Shown one piece after another: positions 5,004-12,206 of a DNA stretch of 12,460 nucleotides (positions are counted from its first letter, which is position 1; each line of letters begins with the position of its first letter). This stretch comes from Caryophanon sp036309765 (GTDB taxonomy: Bacteria; Bacillota; Bacilli; Bacillales_A; Planococcaceae): contig JAXJTE010000251.1 of the NCBI GenBank assembly GCA_036309765.1, positions 1-12,460 of the forward strand, written 5' to 3'. Under the pieces are notes generated by a model. That model did no database searches and was not told the DNA's origin. It saw nothing but the letters and a program-made list of their open reading frames with translations. Position numbers and translations under genes: made by a program.

Positions 5004-7790
5004 TTATCCTTGTGCATCTGGATCTACTGGATCTGGCGTTGATGCTGTACCAGCGATTTTTACTTTTTCAGACTCGTCTTTTGCATACTCACGAGCTGTA
5101 ATTGAAACTGGCTTGTCTTTTGTTGTACCTTTTGCTAATTTCACGACTAAAATGCCGTTTTTCGATGCTTTTGCAGTACCAAGCACTTTTGCATCTGTTC
5201 CTTCACCATCATATACAGTGTATGTTACGCCAGCTTGTGCATCAGCTACTGTTACTGTTGCGTCTTTCGTACCATTATCATCTACTGTGATGAAGTTTGT
5301 CTTGATTAAAGTCTTTTCTGTTTTCTTTTCAATTGCTTTTACGTCAATTGCTGTTGCTGCACTTGCATGCTCGTTGAATTTCGTAATTTTCACGTACACT
5401 TTGTCTCCAGCTTTGAAGTCATCTTTAAGTGTAACTACTAACTCACCAGATGTTTTTGCAGTTGCTTTTGCAATTGCTTTTGTATCAGTTTCCTTTTCAA
5501 ATACTTCAACAATATCTTTTGCACCTAAGCCTTTGAATGTAACTGTATCTTTTAAGTCGATGTTGTTTGTGAATGTTACATCCGCTACAGTAACTGTTGA
5601 TGTTTTTTCAATATCTACAGAGATTTCAAGTGGTGCAGTCTCTTTTTTATCTACTTGTTGTAATGTTACATAGTATTTTTCTGAAGCTGCAGCTTTTTCA
5701 GTTGTAAAGCCAGCTTTAATTTTCGCAACCGCATCTGCGCCATCTTTTGCTACTTTTACCGTAACTAATGGTTTTTTACCATCTGCTACTTTGCCGCCCG
5801 TAACATCCGCTTCTGCGTATACGTTAATAACATCGCCTTTCTTTAAAAGACCTGCGCCAGCTACCGTAATAACGTCTGCTTTTGTACCTACCGCATTCGT
5901 TGGTGTCACTTTACCATCTAATGCTACTGATGAATCAGCTGATGCTACTGCAATCGGTTTTACTACACTTTCCGCTTTGCCTTTTTCAACTGCTGACATG
6001 TAAACGCCATCTGTTTCGTAAGCTTCTAAGCCGCCTTTAATTTTGATTGATGCTTTACCAGTAGCGTCTGTTTTACCAGTTGCAATCGGTTTTTTACTAG
6101 CTGTTACTGTGAATACACCATTTGTATCAGTAATATCTGCTTTTTTATATACGTTAACTACCGCACCTGCTGGTAATTTTGATTCTACTACTTCGATTGT
6201 ATCTTTTGTAGTACCACCAAGGTTGTTGATGCTAATAAGTGCTGTTACATCTTCTACTGATTGTGTTGGTGTCTTTTCTACTAAAACAGATGAGAATAAA
6301 GTGTTAATCGCATCTACTCGTGCTAATTTTGTATCTGTATCAGCATCGGCTCCTACTTCTGGTAGATTACCAACTTCTTCTAGGTAAACTACCCAAGATT
6401 CCGCTGTATAATCTTCTTCGTTAACTGCATTTAATCTTGTGTCCGCTTCTATTAACGCTTCTGTTGCTAAGTCTTCTGGTGATTTCTCTGTTTCTTCTGC
6501 TGGCTCAGTTTTTAATTGTGCGTCAAACCCAGTCACTGGCTCTGCTTTAACTTCAACAGCTTTCGCCTCGGTTGCTAATGATAACGCATTTGTTACTGTA
6601 TAATAAACATTTTCTGTACCAACATGGTCTGCTGTGAAACCGTCTTTAAGTTTTACGATTGCTTCACCTGTTTTACCAGCTTTTGCAGTTCCTAATACAG
6701 TCGCTTTATCTTTTGCATAAACAGTAACTGTTGCGCCAATAGCGATACCAGTTACTTTTACTGTATCTTTTTTACCTAATAAGTTTTCAGATGTTACTGT
6801 ACCGAATTTATCTGTTTTTGTTTCTTCGGCAGTAGTGATTTCAATTGGTGCACTTTCATATTGACCATCTGATGTTACTGTTACTGCAAACTTTTGGTCT
6901 TTTGCAAATGCTTCTTTAAATGTTACCGTTACTGCACCTGATTTACTTACTTTTTGAATTTGAACTGGTGTTGCAGAAGCTTTTAATTCACCGGCCTCTA
7001 AATCCTCTGCTTTATAAAACTTCACTGTATCTTTCGCTTTTACGCCTGAAATTGTTACAGTATCTTTTGCTTTCTCACCTACGTTATTTACTGAATAAAT
7101 ACGATCAGCATTAAGCGCTTCTGAAATTGGTGCTAATTTGAACTCAACATTCCCAATTGCACTTTCTGTCTCTCCAGACTTCACTTTGAAGTATAATTTA
7201 CCTTCTTTGCCCGCTTCCGGTGTGCCTGCAACACGTAATGAGTTTAAATCTTTTTTTGCGTCTAATTTAATAGTAGCTTCTGTTTTGCCTTTAGGTACTG
7301 TCACGTTTGCAAATTCAGTTGCTCCTGCTTCATCGCTATAAAATGTAACGATATCGCCTGCTTTTGCACCTGTAACTTTAATTGTATCTTTCCCCGCTGC
7401 TGCTGAGTCTGTTGCTTCAACAGTTACTGTTGGTGCTGTTGGTGCTGCTGGTGCTTCAGTTGGGATTGTGATTGTTACTGCTGCTGACTCAGTATCACCT
7501 GTTGTTACTTTATATGAATACGTCTTACCACTCTCTACATTGAATTGAACTTCAAGTGGTGTACCATCTACTGCTGCACCAGATGTTGCAATAGCATCTG
7601 CTGTATCTGATTCATAAATTTTTACAATGTCACCTTCTGTAAGTTCTGTTAGTGAAATCTTATATACACCATCTTCTGATACTTTTATAGCTGTTACAGG
7701 GTCTGCTGCACTCGCTGCTGGTACAACCGCTGTTGCTACTAATGCTGCTGCGATTGCTGTTGAATAAAACTTAGTCGTTTTCGATGTCAT
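5004..7790 (-). CDS. Secreted S-layer-like protein with eight Ig-like repeats and a central helical module
   Basis: The 928-residue protein starts at an ATG preceded by AAAGGAG, with an in-frame stop just upstream. The signal peptide ends at about residue 28 (PAASA-A). Eight related repeats of about 80-105 residues follow at about 31-110, 121-218, 232-320, 329-415, 512-616, 628-727, 730-820 and 831-915. The shared core reads roughly KDTVTVxGxKAGDxVxVY, a spacer, then a GxxxVxLKxGF strand and a K-x-Y-V-x-V-T ending: a beta-sandwich pattern. Residues 436-504 are different, helical and FIVAR-like, with LIEADTRLN and DYTAESWVVYLEEV. No cysteine, SLH domain, LPXTG motif or C-terminal membrane segment is seen, so retention at the cell surface is unexplained. 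It is probably a structural surface or S-layer protein. Sigma-D-like promoters precede it and a strong terminator follows. Confidence 0.85.
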   Translation of the reverse strand: MTSKTTKFYSTAIAAALVATAVVPAASAADPVTAIKVSEDGVYKISLTELTEGDIVKIYESDTADAIATSGAAVDGTPLEVQFNVESGKTYSYKVTTGDTESAAVTITIPTEAPAAPTAPTVTVEATDSAAAGKDTIKVTGAKAGDIVTFYSDEAGATEFANVTVPKGKTEATIKLDAKKDLNSLRVAGTPEAGKEGKLYFKVKSGETESAIGNVEFKLAPISEALNADRIYSVNNVGEKAKDTVTISGVKAKDTVKFYKAEDLEAGELKASATPVQIQKVSKSGAVTVTFKEAFAKDQKFAVTVTSDGQYESAPIEITTAEETKTDKFGTVTSENLLGKKDTVKVTGIAIGATVTVYAKDKATVLGTAKAGKTGEAIVKLKDGFTADHVGTENVYYTVTNALSLATEAKAVEVKAEPVTGFDAQLKTEPAEETEKSPEDLATEALIEADTRLNAVNEEDYTAESWVVYLEEVGNLPEVGADADTDTKLARVDAINTLFSSVLVEKTPTQSVEDVTALISINNLGGTTKDTIEVVESKLPAGAVVNVYKKADITDTNGVFTVTASKKPIATGKTDATGKASIKIKGGLEAYETDGVYMSAVEKGKAESVVKPIAVASADSSVALDGKVTPTNAVGTKADVITVAGAGLLKKGDVINVYAEADVTGGKVADGKKPLVTVKVAKDGADAVAKIKAGFTTEKAAASEKYYVTLQQVDKKETAPLEISVDIEKTSTVTVADVTFTNNIDLKDTVTFKGLGAKDIVEVFEKETDTKAIAKATAKTSGELVVTLKDDFKAGDKVYVKITKFNEHASAATAIDVKAIEKKTEKTLIKTNFITVDDNGTKDATVTVADAQAGVTYTVYDGEGTDAKVLGTAKASKNGILVVKLAKGTTKDKPVSITAREYAKDESEKVKIAGTASTPDPVDPDAQG

Positions 7791-7833
7791 TATTCATCTA
7801 CTCCTTTTATATGTGTTGTAAGAAATGCCATGA

Positions 7834-7858
7834 ACATAACGCCCACTTTATGTAAGTG
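7834..7858 (-). promoter_or_regulatory. Two overlapping, mutually exclusive small hairpins in the surface-gene leader
   Basis: In the transcribed leader ACATAA (7853-7848) can pair with TTATGT (7839-7834). Alternatively CACTT (7858-7854) can pair with AAGTG (7848-7844). The two use the same bases. The leader from the sigma-D-like promoter to the ATG is about 115 nt, long enough for mRNA-stability or translational control. Stems are only 5-6 bp, so this is tentative. Confidence 0.25.
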
Positions 7859-7914
7859 AAAGAATGATGTATCCATCCATTTCTCGAAAGTAGTCTTTAT
7901 GTCACTCATTCACT

Positions 7915-7940
7915 ATATCGGCACTGATAGAAATGTTTTA
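7915..7940 (-). promoter_or_regulatory. Sigma-D-type (motility) promoter of the 928-residue surface protein
   Basis: On the minus strand TAAA (7940-7937), a 14-nt spacer and GCCGATAT (7922-7915) match the B. subtilis sigma-D consensus TAAA-N14-16-GCCGATAT at every position. It lies in the same orientation as the gene, about 125 bp before its ATG, with no other gene between. Confidence 0.78.
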
Positions 7941-8019
7941 ATGTTCAACATAATTTTTTCCCAAAATTTTAACTTATTTGCGTATATTTTTTCACTTATA
8001 TAGCATAAAAACATTGATT

Positions 8020-8045
8020 CTATCGGCATTCTACGAAATTATTTC
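8020..8045 (-). promoter_or_regulatory. Second, weaker sigma-D-like promoter upstream of the surface-protein gene
   Basis: GCCGATAG (8027-8020) matches 7 of 8 bases of the sigma-D -10, and GAAA (8045-8042), 14 nt upstream, matches 3 of 4 of the -35. It lies 105 bp upstream of the better site, still downstream of the hpf terminator, so it could only serve the surface gene. Confidence 0.45.
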
Positions 8046-8083
8046 ACTTTTGTAAATTTTAGTTTAATACTATTCAAAAACAG

Positions 8084-8121
8084 AAAAACAGCCTCTTCCT
8101 TGAACGAGAGAGGCTGTTTTT
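8084..8121 (-). terminator. Rho-independent terminator of hpf
   Basis: A perfect 13-bp stem pairs 8109-8121 with 8084-8096 around a 12-nt loop. The core is AGAGGCTGTTTTT, with a T tract on the transcribed (minus) side. It begins 17 bp after the hpf stop. The flanking As and Ts make it potentially bidirectional. Confidence 0.92.
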
Positions 8122-8137
8122 CCACTACTTTATATGA

Positions 8138-8698
8138 TTAATTTGTCTCAATTAACCCGTACTTACCATCTTTACGCTTATACACGATGTTCGTACCGTT
8201 CGTTTCTGCTTCTGTGTAAATGTAGAAGTCATGACCAAGCATGTTCATTTGAAGAATCGCTTCCTCTGTGTCCATTGGCTTTAAGTCGAACTGCTTCGTG
8301 CGTACAATTGTGTATTCTTCTTCTGGTGCGTCCGCTGCTTGCGTTTCTTCCTCAAGCTGTGTTGCGAAGTATACGCCAACACCACCGTCACGCTCACGGA
8401 ATTTGCGGTTTACTTTTGTTTTATGTTTACGAATTTGACGCTCTAATTTGTCAACGATTAAATCGATTGCCGCATACATGTCAGCGTTGCGCTCTTCTGC
8501 ACGTAACGTTACGTTTTTCATCGGCACCGTTACTTCGATTTTCGTTTGTTTGTCACTATATACTTTTAAATTAACATTCGCTGTTGCGTTAATGTCAGTT
8601 GTGAAAAAACGTTCAATTTTTTCGATTTTTGTTTCTACGTATTCTCGGATTGCTGGAGTAACGTCTACGTTTTCTCCACGGATATTAAAGTTTAGCAT
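8138..8698 (-). CDS. hpf: Long-form ribosome hibernation promoting factor
   Basis: The 186-residue protein binds 30S subunits and pairs two 70S ribosomes into inactive 100S dimers in slow or stationary growth. Residues 1 to about 100 are the S30AE domain (MLNFNIRGENVDVTPAIREYVETKIEKIERFF, then KLERQIRKHKTKVNRKFRE). After a variable linker, the C-terminal dimerisation domain begins at about 125 (VRTKQFDLKPMDTEEAILQMNMLGHDFY, ending KRKDGKYGLIE), which marks the long form; B. subtilis YvyD has a similar length. The chosen ATG aligns with family members. Another ATG two codons upstream (8704) is also possible: the AAGGAGG site lies 4 nt from it and 10 nt from the chosen one. An upstream extension to 8797 has no family support. 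As in B. subtilis it follows the fliD cluster, but a PilZ gene intervenes. Confidence 0.95.
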   Translation of the reverse strand: MLNFNIRGENVDVTPAIREYVETKIEKIERFFTTDINATANVNLKVYSDKQTKIEVTVPMKNVTLRAEERNADMYAAIDLIVDKLERQIRKHKTKVNRKFRERDGGVGVYFATQLEEETQAADAPEEEYTIVRTKQFDLKPMDTEEAILQMNMLGHDFYIYTEAETNGTNIVYKRKDGKYGLIETN

Positions 8699-8733
8699 AA
8701 GCATGAATCCTCCTTCGTTACGACTATACATAC

Positions 8734-8763
8734 TAATTCGATGCAGCCTGTAACAATCCCTTC
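8734..8763 (-). promoter_or_regulatory. Sigma-H-type promoter of hpf
   Basis: On the minus strand GAAGGGATT (8763-8755), a 12-nt spacer and ATCGAATTA (8742-8734) fit the B. subtilis sigma-H consensus RnAGGAwWW-N11-12-RnnGAATww with one mismatch (AGGG for AGGA). It is about 30 nt before the ribosome binding site. The B. subtilis counterpart yvyD is known to be read by sigma-H and sigma-B, so the match is biologically sensible. Confidence 0.65.
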
Positions 8764-8805
8764 TCATTTCGAAAAAATTTTTAACAACTTTTTTCACAAG
8801 GCACG

Positions 8806-9195
8806 TTACGATCGGCGCTCACCGATTTTCAACTCTTTACGTCTGCGTGTTTTTAGCTCTGAAATAATTTTTTGTTCGTTTTCCTCTTGCGCATGGAAAT
8901 ATAGACCGTATAAAAAGCCTTCACCGCCACGTCGCTTCCAAACCAGCTCACCGTATGACTGAATCTCAAGTGTATCTAGACAATAAATGATAAAAAATTG
9001 AACATCCACTGTTAACTCGTCTTGAATATTATATGCTGTGGAAATTTTCATTCCTTTTGGGCTAATGTCCAAAATTTCAGCTGGGATGTATGATGCTTGT
9101 GGTTCAATCGGCTCGCCATTTTTCATTAACCGAAAAGCTGCTTTTACTGGTTGTTCAAATGTAAATCGAAATCCTTCGTTACGTTTAAAAATCAC
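8806..9195 (-). CDS. PilZ-domain protein
   Basis: The 129-residue protein starts at GTG after a strong AAGGTGGTGA ribosome binding site. The PilZ fold binds cyclic di-GMP through an N-terminal arginine motif and a [DN]xSxxG motif. The second is present as DISPKG (residues 43-48, in AEILDISPKGMKIS). The N-terminal part reads KRNEGFRFTF, with Arg5 and Arg10 separated by four residues instead of the canonical three (RxxxR), so c-di-GMP binding is likely but not certain. The rest is a beta-barrel pattern with a charged C-terminal helix. It has its own sigma-A-like promoter and follows the fliS terminator. Its place among flagellar genes suggests a role in motility or surface switching, but no partner can be read from the sequence. 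Confidence 0.82.
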   Translation of the reverse strand: MIFKRNEGFRFTFEQPVKAAFRLMKNGEPIEPQASYIPAEILDISPKGMKISTAYNIQDELTVDVQFFIIYCLDTLEIQSYGELVWKRRGGEGFLYGLYFHAQEENEQKIISELKTRRRKELKIGERRS

Positions 9196-9229
9196 GTAAT
9201 CACCACCTTATTAAACTGACACCACGTAT

Positions 9230-9258
9230 ATTATATACCTAACATCCATTCCATTAAA
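9230..9258 (-). promoter_or_regulatory. Sigma-A-like promoter of the PilZ gene
   Basis: On the minus strand a perfect TATAAT (9235-9230) is preceded, after 17 nt, by a poor -35 TTTAAT (9258-9253). It lies about 35 bp before the GTG start and after the fliS terminator. Confidence 0.5.
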
Positions 9259-9301
9259 ACACAAATAATCGCCAAAATCTTCTAATTCTCAATATTGAAG
9301 C

Positions 9302-9337
9302 AAAAAAAAGACTTAACTCAAAAAAATGAGTTAAGTC
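9302..9337 (-). terminator. Rho-independent terminator of the flaG-fliD-fliT-fliS operon
   Basis: GACTTAACTCA (9337-9327 on the minus strand) pairs with TGAGTTAAGTC (9320-9310), a perfect 11-bp stem with a 6-nt loop. Eight Ts (9309-9302) follow. It is 10 bp after the fliS stop. Confidence 0.93.
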
Positions 9338-9347
9338 CGCACGCTTT

Positions 9348-9758
9348 TTACACTTCTACTTCGCTAGAACCTGAAAATTGTTGCTGGCGCGTAATTTTAA
9401 TAACTTCTTTCCACGTATCGCGGAACTCCGTCACTAAACTTTCTACCTCTTCAATGATTGCAATGTCGTTTTTAAAATTCGCATCTGTTAAACGACGGCT
9501 CATGTAATCATATAACGGTAACATTTCATTTGAGATTTCAATCTCCATGTTTAACGTTGACATTAGCTCAAAAATAATCGCTTGCGCACGTTGAATATTG
9601 TAGTTACGCTCTTCAATATTTTGATCCTCGATTGCTTTTTTCGCCTTTGTTAAAAACTTTAAACAGCCGTTATATAACATTAACGTTAATTCTCCAGGTG
9701 ACGCTGTTGTAACACTGTTTTGTTTGTATGCATTTGACGCATTCGATTGTGCTGACAA
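9348..9758 (-). CDS. fliS: Flagellar export chaperone FliS
   Basis: The 136-residue protein keeps flagellin unfolded and delivers it to the flagellar export gate. The signature region is present (NAYKQNSVTTASPGELTLML, then YNGCLKFLTKAKKAIE), followed by the four-helix bundle with LNMEIEISNEMLPLYDYMSRRL and a C-terminal TEFRDTWKEV. I place the start at TTG 9758 (protein MSAQSNASNAYKQ): AAAGGAG lies 8 nt before it. Reading from an upstream GTG at 9788 would add ten residues without family support and without a ribosome binding site. It is the last gene of the operon, 66 bp after fliT, and is followed by a strong terminator. In B. subtilis fliS directly follows fliD. Confidence 0.95.
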   Translation of the reverse strand: MSAQSNASNAYKQNSVTTASPGELTLMLYNGCLKFLTKAKKAIEDQNIEERNYNIQRAQAIIFELMSTLNMEIEISNEMLPLYDYMSRRLTDANFKNDIAIIEEVESLVTEFRDTWKEVIKITRQQQFSGSSEVEV

Positions 9759-9824
9759 AAATACCACTCCTTTTAATGAAATCCTCACTCACAACTATAG
9801 TACTACAAATTTGTAAAAATTACG

Positions 9825-10184
9825 CTACTTTTTTTTATCGTAATACATGCCATCCATTACTTGCACGTTGCTGTAAGGATTTAAGTATTGCTGTTCGTTC
9901 TTTTTTGCATTTTGCACAGATTTTAAATCCTCTTTAATCATCTTTAACACATTTTGAAGACGCTCTTGAATGCCTTTATCTAGCTCCTGTAACGTCACAT
10001 GCATTTTATTGCTTTCATCAAACACAAAGCCTACTGTCATTAACTCGTCTATCGCTGTTTGACGCTCCTCTAGCTTTTGATGAATCATTTTGATAAATTG
10101 ATCGCGTTCTTCTACTTTTGGCGTATTACCTAAAAGCGCAAATAATTGAGCAGACACTTGCAACACTTGTTGTATTTGTTTCAT
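9825..10184 (-). CDS. fliT: FliT-like flagellar chaperone
   Basis: The 119-residue protein is mostly alpha-helical and charged. It ends in YLNPYSNVQVMDGMYYDKKK, closely matching the C-terminal pattern of Bacillus FliT proteins (NPY, then DGMFYD and basic residues). FliT acts as chaperone for the cap protein FliD in well-studied bacteria. Here it follows fliD with an 8-bp gap and an AGAGGT ribosome binding site, and precedes fliS. Outside the C-terminus similarity is weak, as is usual for this fast-evolving family, so the call rests on that motif, length and position. Confidence 0.85.
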   Translation of the reverse strand: MKQIQQVLQVSAQLFALLGNTPKVEERDQFIKMIHQKLEERQTAIDELMTVGFVFDESNKMHVTLQELDKGIQERLQNVLKMIKEDLKSVQNAKKNEQQYLNPYSNVQVMDGMYYDKKK

Positions 10185-10192
10185 TTATACCT

Positions 10193-11767
10193 CTACATTG
10201 TTTGACCTGAGAATAATGAGCTTGATTGTGCATTTCCTTTACTAATTGCTTGCTCCATTGCCGTGAATTGCTTCCAGTAACGTTGCTCAATATTTGCTAA
10301 CTTTTCTTTCCAATGATCAATGCGATTATCTGCATCTCTAATTGAGCGTCCTATTTGGAATGATGGATTCGCTGCGTCAGCTCGACCTGCTTTTTTCTCA
10401 ATTGATGCAATCGTACCTTTAATGTCTTCACGTAGCTTTTGTACAAGACCTGGTGTTTCTTTCGACGTATCAGAAAACGTTTTAAATACTTGGTCTGGAT
10501 CTTTTTCAATCGCTGCACGTAATTTTTCTTCATCAATGATGAGTTTGCCTGCTTCAGATGTTTTATTCGATGTTGTAATACCCATCTCATATAACGTGTT
10601 AATGAAATTTTCACCCGCCGCGCGATCATCTTGCTTACCGCCACCATTGCTATACATCGTGCCACGCATTTTACTTAATACTGAGTTTAAAACCGAGTCA
10701 CCACGTAAAACGCCTGACTTCGCTTTTTTCTCCCATTGTTCAATTTCCTTTTCATCCATATCCACTTTTTGCTCATCCGTTAAAGGTGTATAGTCGCGGT
10801 ACTTTGGCTCTTTTACTTGCGCTGAGAACGATGCGATCATCCCATTATACGTTTCAACGAACTTTTTAATTTTATCAACCATGTTATCAGCATCTACTTT
10901 AGATGTTAATGAAATTGGTTGTGCATTATTGTTCGCGCTGTACGTATTGTTTAACGTTACATTAAATCCATCCAATTCAAACGTATTTGATGTACGTTCA
11001 ATTTCTATACCGTTTACTGTAAGTTTCGCATTTTGACCGTTATTAATTAAGTTAGCACTTGTTCCTAAACCTAACGATTCAAAAACGTTTTGTCCCTCTT
11101 TAACATATGCGCTCGTGCATACTTTGCAGGTCACCAGCTCAGAATCGTCATTATCTGGATCTGACGGAACATTTATTTCTAAACTACCTACACCAGTAGC
11201 TTGAGTAGATATACCTAGCTTTCCTGATTGTTTATCATAAAATGCATTTAAACCCGCATCTTTAAATTTCGATAATACATTATCAATTGTATCTGTCGCA
11301 CTTACTTCAAATTTTTTACTTTCCAATTTTCCATTTGATTGAAGAACAGCAATTTCAACTTGCTGTGTACCAGTAAATGACGGGTTTAATTGCTCCATTG
11401 TCATAGTAGAAGTATCTACATTTTTCCCGATATCACTAGATTTACTACCACTACGCGCAAGCTGATCTACCGAATCAATCGATAGTGATTGGTTATTCGC
11501 TGCTGTCGTTGGTACCGCACTCACTGCTGAGTTTGTTGAAACAACTGTCTTTTTGTTTAATGATGATGATAACGTCATGTCGTTGAATAAGAAGTCGTCG
11601 AACGCTTGTAATTTCGTGTTGACGTCACGGTATGCGTCACGTTGCCACTCATATTTTTGTTTATTTTGATACAGTTTATTTAATGGGGCTTTTTCTGCCT
11701 GCATTAATTTCTCTACAATACTGTCGATGTCCATGCCTGATGCTAGACCACCAATACGCATTACCAT
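10193..11767 (-). CDS. fliD: Flagellar filament cap protein FliD (HAP2)
   Basis: The 524-residue protein forms the cap at the filament tip that folds incoming flagellin. The N-terminus (MRIGGLASGMDIDSIVEKLM, then QAEKAPLNKLYQNKQKYEWQ) is the classic FliD N domain. The C-terminal half has FVETYNGMIASFSAQ, the DSVLNSVLSKMRG motif and a helical end, IEQRYWKQFTAMEQAISKGNAQSS. I choose ATG 11767: AGGAGG lies 8 nt upstream, whereas an in-frame TTG two codons earlier would be only 2 nt from it. Unusually for an exported flagellar protein, two cysteines occur as CKVC (Cys214, Cys217) in the variable surface region. It follows flaG by 18 bp and precedes fliT by 8 bp, in one operon. Confidence 0.97.
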   Translation of the reverse strand: MVMRIGGLASGMDIDSIVEKLMQAEKAPLNKLYQNKQKYEWQRDAYRDVNTKLQAFDDFLFNDMTLSSSLNKKTVVSTNSAVSAVPTTAANNQSLSIDSVDQLARSGSKSSDIGKNVDTSTMTMEQLNPSFTGTQQVEIAVLQSNGKLESKKFEVSATDTIDNVLSKFKDAGLNAFYDKQSGKLGISTQATGVGSLEINVPSDPDNDDSELVTCKVCTSAYVKEGQNVFESLGLGTSANLINNGQNAKLTVNGIEIERTSNTFELDGFNVTLNNTYSANNNAQPISLTSKVDADNMVDKIKKFVETYNGMIASFSAQVKEPKYRDYTPLTDEQKVDMDEKEIEQWEKKAKSGVLRGDSVLNSVLSKMRGTMYSNGGGKQDDRAAGENFINTLYEMGITTSNKTSEAGKLIIDEEKLRAAIEKDPDQVFKTFSDTSKETPGLVQKLREDIKGTIASIEKKAGRADAANPSFQIGRSIRDADNRIDHWKEKLANIEQRYWKQFTAMEQAISKGNAQSSSLFSGQTM

Positions 11768-11785
11768 ATTCAATTCCTCCTACAA

Positions 11786-12166
11786 TTAAATTTTTTCGTC
11801 TACAACCATACCTGCTAGCTTCTTCATTTCATAAAATGCGTTTAATAAGCTTTCAGGTGGAATTTCTTTAATGACCTCTTCTGTCTCTGGATCAACGAGC
11901 TTCACATAATATTTGTCTAAGCCTTCGTGTAGCACGAACTTAGATGCCTTTTTTTCAACTTCTAAAAAGTCGTTGATTGCCGTAACAGCTTCTTGTAGCT
12001 TTTCCCCCATGCTCGCTTCAGCTTTACTCTCTTGCTTTTGTGAATTTTCATTGATGCTTACAGGTTTTGCCTCTTTAGCCGGCTCACTTTTTTCGACTTT
12101 TGTGTCTACCGCTTTAAACGACGAGACAGCAATCGGCTTCTCCATACTTTGCGGACTAATTCGCAT
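11786..12166 (-). CDS. flaG: FlaG family flagellar protein
   Basis: The 126-residue protein has a low-complexity Lys/Glu/Ser-rich N-terminal half, then the FlaG signature at about residues 78-122: KFVLHEGLDKYYVKLVDPET, EEVIKEIPPESLL and KLAGMVVDEKI. FlaG influences filament length or assembly in several bacteria; its mechanism is poorly known. AAGGAGGG lies 9 nt before the ATG. It is the first gene of the operon, about 40 bp downstream of a sigma-D-type promoter, matching yvyC of B. subtilis in position. Confidence 0.93.
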   Translation of the reverse strand: MRISPQSMEKPIAVSSFKAVDTKVEKSEPAKEAKPVSINENSQKQESKAEASMGEKLQEAVTAINDFLEVEKKASKFVLHEGLDKYYVKLVDPETEEVIKEIPPESLLNAFYEMKKLAGMVVDEKI

Positions 12167-12206
12167 CTTTAGTACCCTCCTTACTAAAATCTTTGGATTA
12201 TAGTTA

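Noticed and set aside
4990..5673. 227-codon open frame on the plus strand
   Set aside because: Antisense shadow of the 928-residue surface gene; composition is the complement of its codons, with no ribosome binding site.
8699..8797. N-terminal extension of hpf
   Set aside because: Strong ribosome binding site and family alignment place the start at 8698 or 8704, and the sigma-H-like promoter lies inside the extension.
8809..8825. Hairpin at the end of the PilZ gene
   Set aside because: Short stem (ATCGG/CCGAT) within the last codons and no T tract, so it is not a credible terminator.
9788..9825. Possible internal promoter between fliT and fliS (TTTACA and TATAGT)
   Set aside because: The two boxes are only 12 nt apart, too close for a sigma-A promoter.
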